A stretch of 64,000 nt of DNA. It comes from Burkholderia latens (GTDB lineage Bacteria > Pseudomonadota > Gammaproteobacteria > Burkholderiales > Burkholderiaceae). A program made the position numbers and the translations under genes. The notes beneath the pieces are model-generated. The model ran no database searches and was not told the origin of the DNA. It saw only the letters and a list, made by a program, of their open reading frames with translations. Shown piece by piece: positions 1 to 9,547 of this stretch; position 1 is the first letter of the stretch, and each line of letters begins with the position of its first letter. The stretch is from positions 48,434 through 112,433 of the forward strand of contig NZ_CABVPL010000017.1 in the NCBI RefSeq assembly GCF_902499045.1, written 5' to 3'.

Positions 1-296
1 TCGTCGCAGTGTTCGCCGCGCACGACGCGAATCTCGTCGTCGTCCCGCACCACGAGCCCGAGCGCGTGCCACGGCGGCGCGGCGGCCGGGTCGGCCGTAG
101 CGGCGGGCTGCGCGCCGCCGGCGTGCATGCGCAGCGCATCGCGCCAGCGCGCGGCGAGCAGCGCCTGATCGACGAACGGTCCGTCGCCGATCGGCAGCGC
201 GGCCACGTCGCTGCGCCGGATCAGTTCATGCAGCAGCGGCAGGAACGGCAGCGTAAGCACGCCGGCCACCGGCACCATCACGTTGAAGGTCGTCAT
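1..296 (-). CDS. Hypothetical protein following the glycosyltransferase (partial at window edge)
   Basis: The gene starts with ATG 3 bp after the stop of the upstream glycosyltransferase gene and runs off the left edge of the window, so only the first 98 or so residues are visible. The N-terminus is hydrophobic and proline/leucine-rich (MTTFNVMVPVAGVLTLPFLP), suggesting a membrane-associated segment, followed by an alanine-rich stretch. I do not recognise a family. The near-zero spacing suggests translational coupling with the glycosyltransferase and therefore a role in the same envelope or exopolysaccharide pathway; that is inference from position only. Confidence 0.6.
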   Translation of the reverse strand, partial: MTTFNVMVPVAGVLTLPFLPLLHELIRRSDVAALPIGDGPFVDQALLAARWRDALRMHAGGAQPAATADPAAAPPWHALGLVVRDDDEIRVVRGEHCD

Positions 297-299
297 CGT

Positions 300-1835
300 T
301 CATCGCCCCGGTTTCAATTGCCGGCGAAAGCGCTCGGTCTTGTCCCATTTCAGTTCGCGACGAAACGCTGCGTCGAGCGCGAGCCCCCACAGCGCGGACA
401 CCACCGCCGCGATCGTCACGCAAAAGCCGACCACGTTGACCGGCACGAGCCGCAGCCGCGTCGCGCGGCCGTCGAGCCGGGCGGCGACGACGATCTCGAA
501 GAACACGCCGAAGTTGCCGAAGGTGCTGAACCCGAACAACGCGAACAGCGACACGAGCAGGCCGAGCGCCGTCGAATTGACGCCGTTGAGCAGGTACAGC
601 GCGATCGCGGTCGCCCATGCGATCGCGAGCAGCGCGGGCATCAGGAACACGCCGAGCAGCAGCGCGCCGTCGAGCCGGCAACGCCGCGAGATCAGCGGAT
701 TGCGCAACACCGGGCCCAGATAGCGCAGCAGCGTCTGGTTGTGCCCCTTCGCCCAGCGCGTCAGTTGCCGCGCGCGCACCGCCCAGCGCTCGGGCACTTC
801 CTCGTAGCATTCGGCGTGATTCAGGTAGACCGTGCGCCAGTCGCTCAGCAACAGGCGGTACGTCATGTCGGTGTCCTCGGCCAGCGTGTCGTCGCACCAG
901 CCGCCGACCGCATCGAGCGCGCCCTTGCGGATGCCGCCGACGGTGCCGCCGTACTGCGGCACCAGGTTCAGGTTGTTGCGTGCCTGCTGATTGACCTGGT
1001 AGCCGCCCGCGCGCTCGAGATCGAGCAGCCGCGCGAGCAGGTTGCTGTCGGCGTTCTGCGGCACGACGCGCCCCATCACCGCCCCCACTTCGGGATCGAA
1101 GAACGGCGCGACGAGCTCCTTCAGCAGGCCGGGGCGCGGCAGGTAGTCGGCGTCGAAGACGACCATGATGTCGCCGCGGATGAAGCGCAGCGCATCCTTG
1201 AGCGCGGCCGCCTTGCCGGGCTTGCCGCTTTCGCGGTGAAACGGCTTGATCAGGTCGGGCGCCAATGCTTGCACGTCGTCGATCAGCGCGCGCGTGTTGT
1301 CGGTCGAACGGTCGTTGACCGGAATGATCGTCAGCCGGTCGCGCGGATAGGTCGTCGCGAGCAGCGCCGTCAGGCAATCGACGACGACCGCTTCCTCGTT
1401 GTGCGCGGCGACGAACACCGTGAGCCGCGGCCACTCGCCGTGGGTAATCGTCTGATAAGGCGCGTGCTGCGGCTTGAACAGCCGGTCGAGACTGAACACG
1501 TAATGCCGCGCGGCGTACACGCAGGTGAGCAGCGTGAACAGCCACAGATACGCGACGCACGGGATCAGCAGTATGTCGGGATCGAACGCGATGCTTGCGG
1601 CGTCGGCGGGCGGCGGCTCGAGCAGCGCGTTCGCATCGGTCGATGCGCGCACCGCGAGCGGCTCGGGATCGACGTAGCCGGCGATGCGCCCCGCTGCATC
1701 GCCGGCCGGCATGCCGGCGCGCACCGCTTCGTCAAGCGGCCGCGGTGCGGTGTCGTGCAGCGCCTGCGAACACGCAAGCACGATCAGCAGCAGAATGCCT
1801 TCGGCGCAGAGCGACATCGTCCGACGATTCTTCAT
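300..1835 (-). CDS. Family 2 glycosyltransferase, membrane-bound, processive type
   Basis: This 511-residue protein looks like a processive membrane glycosyltransferase of the cellulose synthase/hyaluronan synthase/PgaC group. There is an N-terminal membrane segment, a second hydrophobic stretch (IPCVAYLWLFTLLTCVYAA), then a GT-A domain with the nucleotide-sugar region (VFVAAHNEE), a DAD-type metal site (VVFDADYLPR), a later acidic motif (LAEDTDMTYRL) and a QxxRW-type motif (ARQLTRWAKG). At least three transmembrane helices follow. The chosen ATG has a GGGGGCC purine-rich element just upstream; a longer in-frame extension up to 2504 lacks coding character. It likely polymerises an activated sugar into a surface polysaccharide. 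The divergent neighbour is wecB, which makes UDP-ManNAc, so an amino-sugar polymer is plausible. The substrate cannot be read from sequence. Confidence 0.85.
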   Translation of the reverse strand: MKNRRTMSLCAEGILLLIVLACSQALHDTAPRPLDEAVRAGMPAGDAAGRIAGYVDPEPLAVRASTDANALLEPPPADAASIAFDPDILLIPCVAYLWLFTLLTCVYAARHYVFSLDRLFKPQHAPYQTITHGEWPRLTVFVAAHNEEAVVVDCLTALLATTYPRDRLTIIPVNDRSTDNTRALIDDVQALAPDLIKPFHRESGKPGKAAALKDALRFIRGDIMVVFDADYLPRPGLLKELVAPFFDPEVGAVMGRVVPQNADSNLLARLLDLERAGGYQVNQQARNNLNLVPQYGGTVGGIRKGALDAVGGWCDDTLAEDTDMTYRLLLSDWRTVYLNHAECYEEVPERWAVRARQLTRWAKGHNQTLLRYLGPVLRNPLISRRCRLDGALLLGVFLMPALLAIAWATAIALYLLNGVNSTALGLLVSLFALFGFSTFGNFGVFFEIVVAARLDGRATRLRLVPVNVVGFCVTIAAVVSALWGLALDAAFRRELKWDKTERFRRQLKPGR

Positions 1836-3072
1836 GTGCTGGCCCCCGTGCCGGCGACGGCGGCCGATGAACGCTGAGGCACGGGCCGTGAGTCGCGCGG
1901 ATGTCAATGGGAAGCGGCACACGTTCGGCGCGCCGGCGCGGCCATGGGGCGCGCCTGACGAGCGTGTCGTGCCGCTTTCCGGATGCGTTGCTGTGGCGCC
2001 CGGTCCGTCTGCCGCGTTCGCACGCGTCGGGAAGCGCCTTGTGCGGCTAGAACAAGCAAGCGGCGAGCCATCGGCCGCGCGGCCCCGTGCGGCAAAGGCC
2101 TGCAGCCCCGCGGCCGGCGCGGGCCGGGTTGCGGCCGGGCTTTTTTGATTCACCGGCGAATCAGCTTTGGCGCACGCTCTGCGACCGCGTATCGCGAGCC
2201 GTTCGCATCGCGCGGCGAATCGTCTGCTGATCGCGCGCGCATCGCTTTGCACGACGCGGCTTCGGCATGCAATCAAACGTGAATCGCCAATGGACGGACC
2301 GTGACCGGAAGCCGCGCGCGCGGCCCGCCGTGGCGCGGCTTCGGCGACCGTCATACCGATATCGCGGCCGCGGCCCGCCCGTACGTTACAGATACGCAAC
2401 ATTTCGCAGCGGCCGGCCCGGACGGCACCGCGCAGCGCACGGCGGAGAAACCGTTGACGAACCACCGGAATCGGCCCATCGACGGCGCGCCCTGCATTGC
2501 CCATACGGAATTCGTAGAGCGAAGCGATTCAACGCGCTTCGAAAATTGCGTGCACGACGATCGGCCGTCGACACGCGACATGCGCGGCCATTCGTCGAAC
2601 CACGCGGGCGAAGCGATTCCGCGATGCGTCGCACGTTTCCCTGTATCGCCGCGTGCCGCCGACACGGTGCCCGTAGCAGTTGTGAAACGTTCCGTAACGA
2701 ACCGCGCGCGCCGCTCGAAGCGGACCCGTCAGCAGGGGCCGTTGGTTTGAATATTGCTGTATCGGAATCGGGATCACCTGTCGGACGCGCGGCCGCACGG
2801 CCCCGCGAACGATATGACGAAGACGTGGCGATCGACACAGCGAGGAACGCTCATGACGTGATTGATCAGGGCCAACGGGATGGCCGTCGTCCGACGATTG
2901 CGTGGCGCAGACCGCGCGGACAAGAACGGTGCGCTCGCCCCGCCACACCGCTGCTCGTCGCGCGGCCGGAAGGGGCCGGCGCGAGCCGCGCGTGAACGGG
3001 ACGACCGCCTGCAACGATGCTTGGCGCCAGGCGCCGGATCTTCCGGCGCGAAGAAGCTCAACGAGGATAACG
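1836..3072. other. Long divergent intergenic region between glycosyltransferase and wecB
   Basis: No convincing gene is seen in these 1.2 kb; open frames here have poor amino-acid composition and no ribosome binding sites. It must carry the divergent promoters of the polysaccharide genes. Visible elements are a GC-rich stem followed by six T residues (T run at 2141-2146, + strand) and an inverted repeat CGAAGCG-N8-CGCTTCG at 2520-2541. The right half is noticeably less GC-rich than the flanking genes, as expected for a regulatory region. Confidence 0.5.
2520..2541. promoter_or_regulatory. Inverted repeat, candidate operator upstream of wecB
   Basis: CGAAGCG and CGCTTCG form perfect 7-bp arms separated by 8 bases. 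The site lies about 530 bp upstream of wecB and 690 bp from the divergent glycosyltransferase. It could be a regulator binding site; no specific protein is assigned. Confidence 0.25.
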
Positions 3073-4290
3073 ATGAAGAAGATCTTGCTTGTGTTCGGGA
3101 CGCGCCCGGAAGCCATCAAGATGGCGCCGCTCGTCCGCGCGCTGAAGGCGCGCAAGGATGTGGACGCCAGAGTCTGCGTGACCGCGCAGCATCGCGAAAT
3201 GCTGGACCAGGTGCTCACGTTGTTCGACATCAAGCCCGAATACGACCTCAATCTGATGCGTCAGAGCCAGACGCTGACCGACGTGACGACCGGCATTCTC
3301 CAGGCGATCGGCATCGTCTTCGACGACTTCAAGCCGGACGTCGTGCTGGTGCACGGCGATACGACCACGACGCTGGCCGTCAGTCTCGCCGCGTTCTACC
3401 GATATCTGCCGGTCGGCCACGTGGAAGCCGGCCTGCGCAGCGGCGACATCTGGTCGCCGTGGCCGGAGGAACTGAACCGCCGCGTGACCGACGCGGTGTC
3501 GTCATGGCATTTCGCGCCGACCGGTCAGGCGCGCGACAACCTGTTCAGCGAAGGCGTGCCGGTCGGTGCGGTGGTGATGACCGGCAATACCGTGATCGAC
3601 GCGCTGCACGACGTCAAGCGAATGCTCGATCGCGATGCCGAGCTCCACGACAAGATCGCCGCGCATTTTCCGTTTCTCGAACCGTCGCGCCGCGTCGTGC
3701 TGATCACCGGCCATCGCCGCGAGAGCTTCGGCGAGCCGTTCCGGCATTTCTGCGCGGCGCTGTGCGCGCTCGCGAACCGCTATCCCGATGCGCAGTTTGT
3801 GTACCCGCTGCACCTGAATCCGAACGTGCGCGAGCCGGCGCGCGCGCTGCTCGGCGACGTGCCGAACATCTACCTGATCGAGCCGCAGGAATACCTGTCG
3901 TTCGTGTTCCTGATGTCGCGCGCGCATTTCATCATCACCGATTCGGGCGGCATCCAGGAAGAAGGGCCGGCGCTCGGCAAGCCCGTGCTCGTCACGCGCG
4001 AGACGACCGAGCGGCCCGAAGCGATCCAGGCCGGCACCGCGCGGCTCGTCGGCACCGATCAGGAGCGGATCCTGTGGGAGGCGTCGCGGCTGTTCGACAG
4101 CGAGAGCGCGTACGAGGAAATGGCGCGCGCGAGCAATCCTTATGGCGATGGGCATGCGAGCGAACGGATCGTCCACGCGCTGATGCACATGCCGGGCGCG
4201 AGCGCGAATGCGTCGAGCTTCCTGATGGGCAGTGCGGCGATGCCGTTGAACGCGCTCACACTCGGGCTGATGGCGTTGCGCTCGCCTTGA
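3073..4290 (+). CDS. wecB: UDP-N-acetylglucosamine 2-epimerase (non-hydrolysing)
   Basis: The 405-residue product carries the family hallmarks: N-terminal [21 protein letters not shown], the [10 protein letters not shown] motif, ITGHRRES, and the C-terminal DSGGIQEE(G)P nucleotide-binding region. The enzyme interconverts UDP-GlcNAc and UDP-ManNAc in the cytoplasm. Length is close to typical WecB (about 375), with a somewhat longer C-terminus of low conservation. The ATG at 3073 is preceded by GAGGAT at good spacing, so this start is preferred over an upstream in-frame one. Its divergent neighbour is a membrane glycosyltransferase, so the UDP-ManNAc probably feeds a surface polysaccharide. In this loop region PWPEELNR replaces the more usual FPEE(A)NR and looks functional. 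Confidence 0.92.
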   Translation: MKKILLVFGTRPEAIKMAPLVRALKARKDVDARVCVTAQHREMLDQVLTLFDIKPEYDLNLMRQSQTLTDVTTGILQAIGIVFDDFKPDVVLVHGDTTTTLAVSLAAFYRYLPVGHVEAGLRSGDIWSPWPEELNRRVTDAVSSWHFAPTGQARDNLFSEGVPVGAVVMTGNTVIDALHDVKRMLDRDAELHDKIAAHFPFLEPSRRVVLITGHRRESFGEPFRHFCAALCALANRYPDAQFVYPLHLNPNVREPARALLGDVPNIYLIEPQEYLSFVFLMSRAHFIITDSGGIQEEGPALGKPVLVTRETTERPEAIQAGTARLVGTDQERILWEASRLFDSESAYEEMARASNPYGDGHASERIVHALMHMPGASANASSFLMGSAAMPLNALTLGLMALRSP

Positions 4291-4592
4291 AGCCTCGCGT
4301 CCGGCCGCAGGAGCCTGTGAGACGGCGGCGCGATCGCGTCGCCGCCTGTCGTTCATCCGGCGTGAACGCCCCGCGCATCACGCGCCGTGCGGTCGGCGCG
4401 CACTCCGCCGGCGCCGCCGCGGCTTCTTCCGCTACGCGAGATACGCATCCGGCGGCGAGGCGATCACGTTCGTGCCGACCGCGGCGCGCACCGCCGCGAT
4501 CACCCCGCCCCTGCGCCGGTCTTCAGTCCTGAAACGCGTTTCATCGTGATGACGTCGGCGCAGGCCGCGCCGGCAGCCGTTACCCGGACGCG
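4291..4592. other. Convergent intergenic region
   Basis: Apart from the hairpin at 4324-4346 nothing gene-like is visible between the ends of wecB and the chemoreceptor gene, which converge here. Confidence 0.5.
4324..4346 (+). terminator. Hairpin downstream of wecB
   Basis: A perfect 7-bp stem GGCGGCG / CGCCGCC encloses a 9-base loop, 33 bp after the wecB stop. It is followed only by a weak T-containing stretch, so it is a probable but not strong intrinsic terminator. Confidence 0.45.
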
Positions 4593-6455
4593 TCATTCAT
4601 CGACCTTGAACGCCGATACCAGACGCGTCAGTTCGGCCGCCTGCTGCTTCAGACTTTCCGCGGCCGCCGCGCTTTCCTCGACCAGCGCCGCGTTCTGCTG
4701 CGTCATCTGGTCGAGCGACTGCACCGCGTCGCCGATCTGGCCGATGCCGGCGCTCTGCTCGACGCTCGCCTCCGCGATCTCGCTCATCATCGCGCTGACG
4801 CCCCGCACCTGCGACACGACATCGCGCATGACCTTGCCCGCCTCGCCGACGAGCCGCGCCCCGGTGTTCACCGTGCCCGCGCTGTGCTCGATCAGCGCCT
4901 TGATCTCCTTCGCCGCGTGCGCGCTGCGCTGCGCGAGATTGCGCACCTCCGACGCGACCACCGCGAACCCGCGGCCCTGCTCGCCGGCCCGCGCGGCTTC
5001 CACCGCCGCGTTCAGCGCGAGAATGTTCGTCTGGAACGAGATGCTGTCGATCATCACGATGATCTCGGAGATCCGCTGCGACGCGTCGCTGATCTGCTCC
5101 ATCGTCGTCACGACTTCGCCGACCACGTGCCCGCCGCGCGTCGCGGTATCCGCCGCGCCGGTGATCAGCTTCGCGGCCGTCGTCGCGGTTTCGGTGTTGT
5201 TGCGCACCACCGCCGTGATTTCCTCCATCGACGACGCCGTGCGCTCGAGGTTGCTCGACTGTCCTTCGGTGCGCCCGCTCAAGTCCGCATTGCCCGACGC
5301 GATCTGCGCGGAGCCGGTCGCGATCGACGCGGATGCCGTGCGGATCCGGTGCACGAGCGTCGACAGCGACGACACGAAACGGTTGAATGCGTCGGATAGC
5401 TGGCCGATTTCGTCGTGGCTCTCGACCGTCATCCGGCGCGTCAGGTCGCCCTGGCCGCTCGCGATCTCCGACAGCAGCGTCGCCGCACGCCGGATCGGCG
5501 CGGCGATCGCGCGCCCGACCAGCCAGATCACGACGAGCGCGACGCCGAGGCCGACGATCGCGGCGACCAGCGCCGCGCTGCGAATCGCCCGCGTCACCGG
5601 GCCGAGCAACTCCGCCTGCGGCACTTCGACGACCACGTACGCATTCAGCTCCGGGATGAACGACGTCGCGATGAATCGCGCAGCGCCGTCGCCGGCGACG
5701 CTCAGATACGCATACGGCTTGCCGGCCAGCAGCGTCGCCGATGCGTCGCCCGGCAAGCCCGGCGCGTCCTTCAGGAAATGCTTGCCGTCGATCAGCGACG
5801 TATCGCGATGCATCATGATCGCGCCGTCCGGCCGCACGAGATACGCGAACCCGGTGTCGCCGATCCGGTACGCGGCGATGCCCTTCGCGAGCGCGTCGAC
5901 GGACAAGCTCATGCTGGCCGCGCCGACCGCCGCGCCGTCGAGCTCCACGCGGCTGTTGATGAACATCATGTAGCCGCCGAGCGTGACTTCGCGATCCATG
6001 TTCACGTCGTACGCCTTGCCCGACGCGAGGAAGCGGGTCAGCCACTGATCCTGGTCGGTGATCTTGCGCTGCAGGCCGGCCTCGTTGTAGTAGTTGCCGC
6101 TCTTGACCGACACCCACTGCACCGACGCGGCGTTCTGCTCGCCCTTCACGTTCTTCGCAAGCTGGATCCAGTTGCGCGTGCCGGCGTCGGGCTCGCCATC
6201 GGCTTCCCACTGCAGCAGGAACGCATCGCGCGCGAGGATGCGCGACGCGGCGATCGGCCCGGCCATTTGCCGCTGCACGTCGGCGCGGATACCGTTCACC
6301 GCGGTCGGCAGTTCTTCGCGGACGACGCGCTCGCGCACGGCGTCGCCGATCAACCGTACGCTCAACCCGCTCGAAATCGCGACGAACACGAGCAGGCAGC
6401 TCGTCATGCTGAGAATCAGCTTGTTCTGAATGGACAGCTTGCGCCAGAAGTGCAT
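4593..6455 (-). CDS. Methyl-accepting chemotaxis protein with Cache-type periplasmic sensor
   Basis: The 620-residue protein has an N-terminal transmembrane helix (residues about 12-30), a periplasmic domain of about 270 residues with Cache-like features ([28 protein letters not shown]), a second membrane helix near residue 310, a HAMP linker ([14 protein letters not shown]) and a full methyl-accepting signalling domain. The hairpin tip is recognisable ([20 protein letters not shown]). There is no C-terminal NWETF-type pentapeptide, so methylation enzymes would have to be recruited otherwise. The ATG at 6455 follows GAGGAT in a suitable position; the upstream extension is rejected. It lies on the same strand as, and 164 bp downstream of, the MotA/MotB/FliG-like operon, hinting at a shared motility or surface function. 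Confidence 0.93.
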   Translation of the reverse strand: MHFWRKLSIQNKLILSMTSCLLVFVAISSGLSVRLIGDAVRERVVREELPTAVNGIRADVQRQMAGPIAASRILARDAFLLQWEADGEPDAGTRNWIQLAKNVKGEQNAASVQWVSVKSGNYYNEAGLQRKITDQDQWLTRFLASGKAYDVNMDREVTLGGYMMFINSRVELDGAAVGAASMSLSVDALAKGIAAYRIGDTGFAYLVRPDGAIMMHRDTSLIDGKHFLKDAPGLPGDASATLLAGKPYAYLSVAGDGAARFIATSFIPELNAYVVVEVPQAELLGPVTRAIRSAALVAAIVGLGVALVVIWLVGRAIAAPIRRAATLLSEIASGQGDLTRRMTVESHDEIGQLSDAFNRFVSSLSTLVHRIRTASASIATGSAQIASGNADLSGRTEGQSSNLERTASSMEEITAVVRNNTETATTAAKLITGAADTATRGGHVVGEVVTTMEQISDASQRISEIIVMIDSISFQTNILALNAAVEAARAGEQGRGFAVVASEVRNLAQRSAHAAKEIKALIEHSAGTVNTGARLVGEAGKVMRDVVSQVRGVSAMMSEIAEASVEQSAGIGQIGDAVQSLDQMTQQNAALVEESAAAAESLKQQAAELTRLVSAFKVDE

Positions 6456-6619
6456 GGGGAATCCTCGATAACCGCTCGGTCTGAGCCAGCTTGGGTTATC
6501 GGCACGCGGCGCGCGAAATCGCATCGCCGGCGTCACATAACGGCCATGCGGGATCCGTTATGTCGCTGTCGTTGGCAAACGTGCATCGCGCGGCGATCGA
6601 CCGTCGCGCGACGCACGCA

Positions 6620-7306
6620 TCAGTACGCGACGAAGATCGTCACGCGCCGGTTGCGCGCTCGCGCGGCCGCATCGTCACCCGCGACGAGCGGCTGCGTATC
6701 GGCCCGGCCGATCGCCGCGAGCCGATGCGGCGCGACGCCGCGCTCGGCCAGATAGCGGACGACGCTGCCTGCGCGCGCGGACGACAGCTCCCAGTTCGAT
6801 TCGTATTTCGCGTTCGCGATCGGCACGCTGTCGGTATGCCCCTCGACGAGGATGTCGCCGGTCGCGTGCGTGCTCAGCGCACGCGCGATCTCGCTCAGCA
6901 CGGGCGCCGCATCCGGCAGCAGCCGCGCGTCGCCGACGTTGAACAGCACCTTCGCGTCGATTCCGATTTCGATCCCGTGCGACGCGCGCACGAGCGAAAT
7001 GCGGCCGTTCGTCTTCAGTGCATCGAGCGAGGCGAGCCATGCAGGCGCACGATCCGGCAGCGCTGGCGCGGCGGCCGCCGCGCTCGCCGTGCCGCCGTCG
7101 TGCCGCGCGAGTGTCTGATACCGCGCATCGAGCGCGTTGTATTTCGCGAGCTGCAGCACGTACAGCGCGAGAAACAGCACCATCAGCGTCGTGATCAGGT
7201 CTGCGTACGAAATCAGCCAGCGCCCCGATTGCGCGCCTTCGGCTTCATCGTCGTCGCGCGCGGCCGCGGCCACGCCCGCGCGCGCCGCGTCAGTTCGAGC
7301 CGTCAT
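6620..7306 (-). CDS. MotB-like protein, OmpA-family peptidoglycan-binding domain
   Basis: The 228-residue protein has a short cytoplasmic N-terminus, one membrane helix beginning SYADLITTLMVLFLALYVL with an aspartate at residue 36 in the position of the proton-binding Asp of MotB, and a C-terminal OmpA/MotB domain (VLFNVGDARLLP, ILVEGHTDSVP, NWELSSARAGSVVRYL, ARNRRVTIFV). These features support a peptidoglycan-anchored stator subunit using proton flow. It is shorter than flagellar MotB (about 300) and lies 18 bp after a MotA-like gene, away from any visible flagellar genes. I infer it partners with the adjacent MotA-like protein in a dedicated, possibly non-flagellar motor. It could also be a supplementary flagellar stator of the MotCD type. 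Confidence 0.88.
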   Translation of the reverse strand: MTARTDAARAGVAAAARDDDEAEGAQSGRWLISYADLITTLMVLFLALYVLQLAKYNALDARYQTLARHDGGTASAAAAAPALPDRAPAWLASLDALKTNGRISLVRASHGIEIGIDAKVLFNVGDARLLPDAAPVLSEIARALSTHATGDILVEGHTDSVPIANAKYESNWELSSARAGSVVRYLAERGVAPHRLAAIGRADTQPLVAGDDAAARARNRRVTIFVAY

Positions 7307-7324
7307 GTCGAAGCTCCCCGTGCA

Positions 7325-8089
7325 TCATGCGAGCGACTCCGACGCACGGCCGCGCACGTCGCCGGTCAGGCGCGTTTCGATCGTGTGCGGCGACTCCTTG
7401 CGCGAGATCGCGAGCAGGCCGTCGAGATACAGCTTGCGAAAACGCAGCTCGCTGTCGATCTGCGCGCGCAGCTTCCCGTAGAGCGGCAGAAACACGAGGT
7501 TCGCGAACGCGAGGCCGTACAGCGTCGCGATGAACGCGACCGCGATGCCCGGGCCGAGCTGCGCCGGTTCGAGGATATGGCTCGTCACCTGCACGAGCCC
7601 GAGCACCGAGCCGAGAATGCCGAACGTCGGCGCGTAGCCGCCCGCCTGCTGCCACACGCGCGCGGCGGCGAGCCGGCTGCGCTCGTACGCGTCCAGGTCA
7701 CGATGCAGCGCGTCCTCGAGCACGGCCGTCGACACGCCGTTCGCGAGCAACTCCAGCCCGCGCCGCGCAAACGGATGAATGCCCGTCACGTCCATCGATT
7801 CGAATGCGAGCAGCCCGTCGAGCTTCGCGCGATCGCCCCATTCCAGCAGGTCGGTCAGGTGCTTGCGATCGACCTCCTGCGCGCGCACGAACGCGAGCCG
7901 CAGCTGCTTCACGGCGTCGAAGAAGCGCGCCCACGTGTTCTGGATCATCACTGCGCCGAGCGTGCCGCCGAGCACGATCACGAGCGCCTCGAGCTGGAAC
8001 AGCGTCGAAAAATGCCCGCCTTCGAGCGCGAAGCCGAACACGATCGCCGCGCCGCCGACTACCACGCCCACCAGGGTCAACAGGTCCAT
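7325..8089 (-). CDS. MotA-like proton channel (stator) protein
   Basis: The 254-residue protein has four hydrophobic segments in the MotA/TolQ/ExbB arrangement: an N-terminal pair (LLTLVGVVVGGAAIVFGFAL; LVIVLGGTLGAVMI), a cytoplasmic region with charged residues, and a C-terminal pair (YAPTFGILGSVLGLVQV; GIAVAFIATLYGLAFANLVFLPL). Proline near residue 154 matches the conserved proline of the third MotA helix. The ATG at 8089 gives normal N-terminal topology; longer starts add an arginine-rich run and are rejected. It sits 22 bp after the cyclic-nucleotide/FliG-like gene and 18 bp before the MotB-like gene, so all three are probably co-transcribed. It likely forms the ion channel with the MotB-like partner. 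Confidence 0.9.
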   Translation of the reverse strand: MDLLTLVGVVVGGAAIVFGFALEGGHFSTLFQLEALVIVLGGTLGAVMIQNTWARFFDAVKQLRLAFVRAQEVDRKHLTDLLEWGDRAKLDGLLAFESMDVTGIHPFARRGLELLANGVSTAVLEDALHRDLDAYERSRLAAARVWQQAGGYAPTFGILGSVLGLVQVTSHILEPAQLGPGIAVAFIATLYGLAFANLVFLPLYGKLRAQIDSELRFRKLYLDGLLAISRKESPHTIETRLTGDVRGRASESLA

Positions 8090-8111
8090 ATGCGTCTCCG
8101 TCGTGCGTGCG

Positions 8112-9347
8112 TCATGCGTCGGACGAAGCCAGCGGCGCTGCGGCCGGCGCCTTGGCCGCGCGCACGGCATCCAGCACGCGCCGCTCGATCTCGTCGACTT
8201 CGATCGGATCGAGCTTCAGCTCGCGGCGCATCACCCACGACACCTCGTTGCGCCGCGCTTCCGTCATCACGGAGAACAGCTTGTCGGCCACCGCGCGATC
8301 GTCGAGGCTCGCGATCAGCTTCGCGAGATCGTACGTGTCGAATGCGCTGATCACGTCGAACAGCGTGCGCTGGTCGACCCACACGATGTCCTCGAGCGCG
8401 CGCACGTCGCCGCCGGCACGCGGGCTGCGCCGTGAAAAATACGCGACGCCCTTCTGCTCGACGTAGCCGAGCACCTTCGACTTGCGGAACGCGAACACCT
8501 CGTCCGCGATCTCGCCGTGCGACAGCTTGTTGAGCAGCAGCTTCCGGTCGACGCCGATCAGCGCCTCGAGATCGGCGAGCTCGATGACCTCGAGCTCGCT
8601 GTTGATCGATACGTCGAGATCGTGATCGGCAACCTGCTGCGCGCGATCGACCACGCGCGCGGCGTCGAACGTGACGACCTGACGCGCATCCGCCGACACG
8701 CCATGATCGGCCGCACCGCCGGCGTGGTCGGCGTGCGCGGCGCCGATCGTGACGAGATTGAGCTTCTCCATGCGGCGCAGCATCGCGAGCACGTGCGGGC
8801 GCGAATGACCGGCGATCGCGCGGCAGCGGCGGATCACGTCCGCGAGCGGCACCGACGTTTCCGCCGCGTGGGCCTGCATCGGCCGGCGCGACCATGCGTC
8901 ATCCGAGCCGCGCGTGTCGGCGCCCGCCATCAGCGACAGCACGTGCGCATACGACAGCACACCCGGCATGAAGTCCGCATGCGTATAGGTCGCGAGCTGA
9001 TCGTCCTTGCGCTTCACGCGGCGGATCATCGTGCGCACGATATGACGCAGCAGCGCGGACACGTGCTCGATTTCGTCGTCGAGCATCGCCGCCGGCACGA
9101 CCGTGAGCTGACAGAACGACAGCGCCTTCGCGGTATGCGCGCGCGGCTCAGCGGCGAGTAGCGCGGATTCGCCGAAGAACTCGCCGCGCCCGAGTGTCGC
9201 GACGACGACGCGCTTGTCGTCGCAGCGGGTCGACAACTCGACCTTGCCGTCGGCGATCAGAAAGATGACGGGCTCACCGGCGAAGCCCTCCGAGTAGATG
9301 ATCTCTCCGGGCGCGGCCGTACGCGTCCACGATTGCTGACGATTCAA
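8112..9347 (-). CDS. Cyclic-nucleotide-binding protein fused to FliG-like C-terminal domain
   Basis: The N-terminal 110 residues form a CRP-type cyclic-nucleotide-binding domain, with the phosphate-binding cassette visible (GEFFGESALLAAEPRAHTA). A helix-turn-helix-like segment follows (HSRPHVLAMLRRMEKLNLVTI). The last 170 or so residues resemble the FliG middle/C-terminal region that meets MotA (IVWVDQRTLFDVISAFD, YDLAKLIASLDDRAVADKLF, FSVMTEARRNEVSWVMRREL, LDPIEVDEIERRVLDAVRAA). The TTG at 9347 is chosen because AGGGGAA lies 6 bp upstream; an ATG at 9392 has no ribosome site. Placement just before MotA- and MotB-like genes argues that it links second-messenger binding to a rotor or stator contact. 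The FliG assignment rests on pattern recognition and needs structural comparison; it could instead be an unrelated winged-helix array. Confidence 0.75.
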   Translation of the reverse strand: MNRQQSWTRTAAPGEIIYSEGFAGEPVIFLIADGKVELSTRCDDKRVVVATLGRGEFFGESALLAAEPRAHTAKALSFCQLTVVPAAMLDDEIEHVSALLRHIVRTMIRRVKRKDDQLATYTHADFMPGVLSYAHVLSLMAGADTRGSDDAWSRRPMQAHAAETSVPLADVIRRCRAIAGHSRPHVLAMLRRMEKLNLVTIGAAHADHAGGAADHGVSADARQVVTFDAARVVDRAQQVADHDLDVSINSELEVIELADLEALIGVDRKLLLNKLSHGEIADEVFAFRKSKVLGYVEQKGVAYFSRRSPRAGGDVRALEDIVWVDQRTLFDVISAFDTYDLAKLIASLDDRAVADKLFSVMTEARRNEVSWVMRRELKLDPIEVDEIERRVLDAVRAAKAPAAAPLASSDA

Positions 9348-9547
9348 GTTGGTTCCCCTGCTGCGCTGGTTGTTGCAGACTGCGCGTCGCATGTCGGATG
9401 CGTGCGATCGCGAGTCGTCCCCGTGACCCGTTTACGTCATCGCGCGCAACATCCTTTAGGGAATTCGCACTCGTTTCGGTGCGCAATCGAAGCCAAACGT
9501 TTGCGAACCGATCGATCGCAGAGGCAGTTCGTTTCGATGCCCGCTTG

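Noticed and set aside
9-1877. 622-codon plus-strand frame
   Set aside because: Antisense to the glycosyltransferase; composition is Arg/His/Gln-rich and no domain is visible.
2862-4532. 556-codon plus-strand frame overlapping wecB
   Set aside because: Out of frame with the clearly conserved WecB sequence; low-quality composition.
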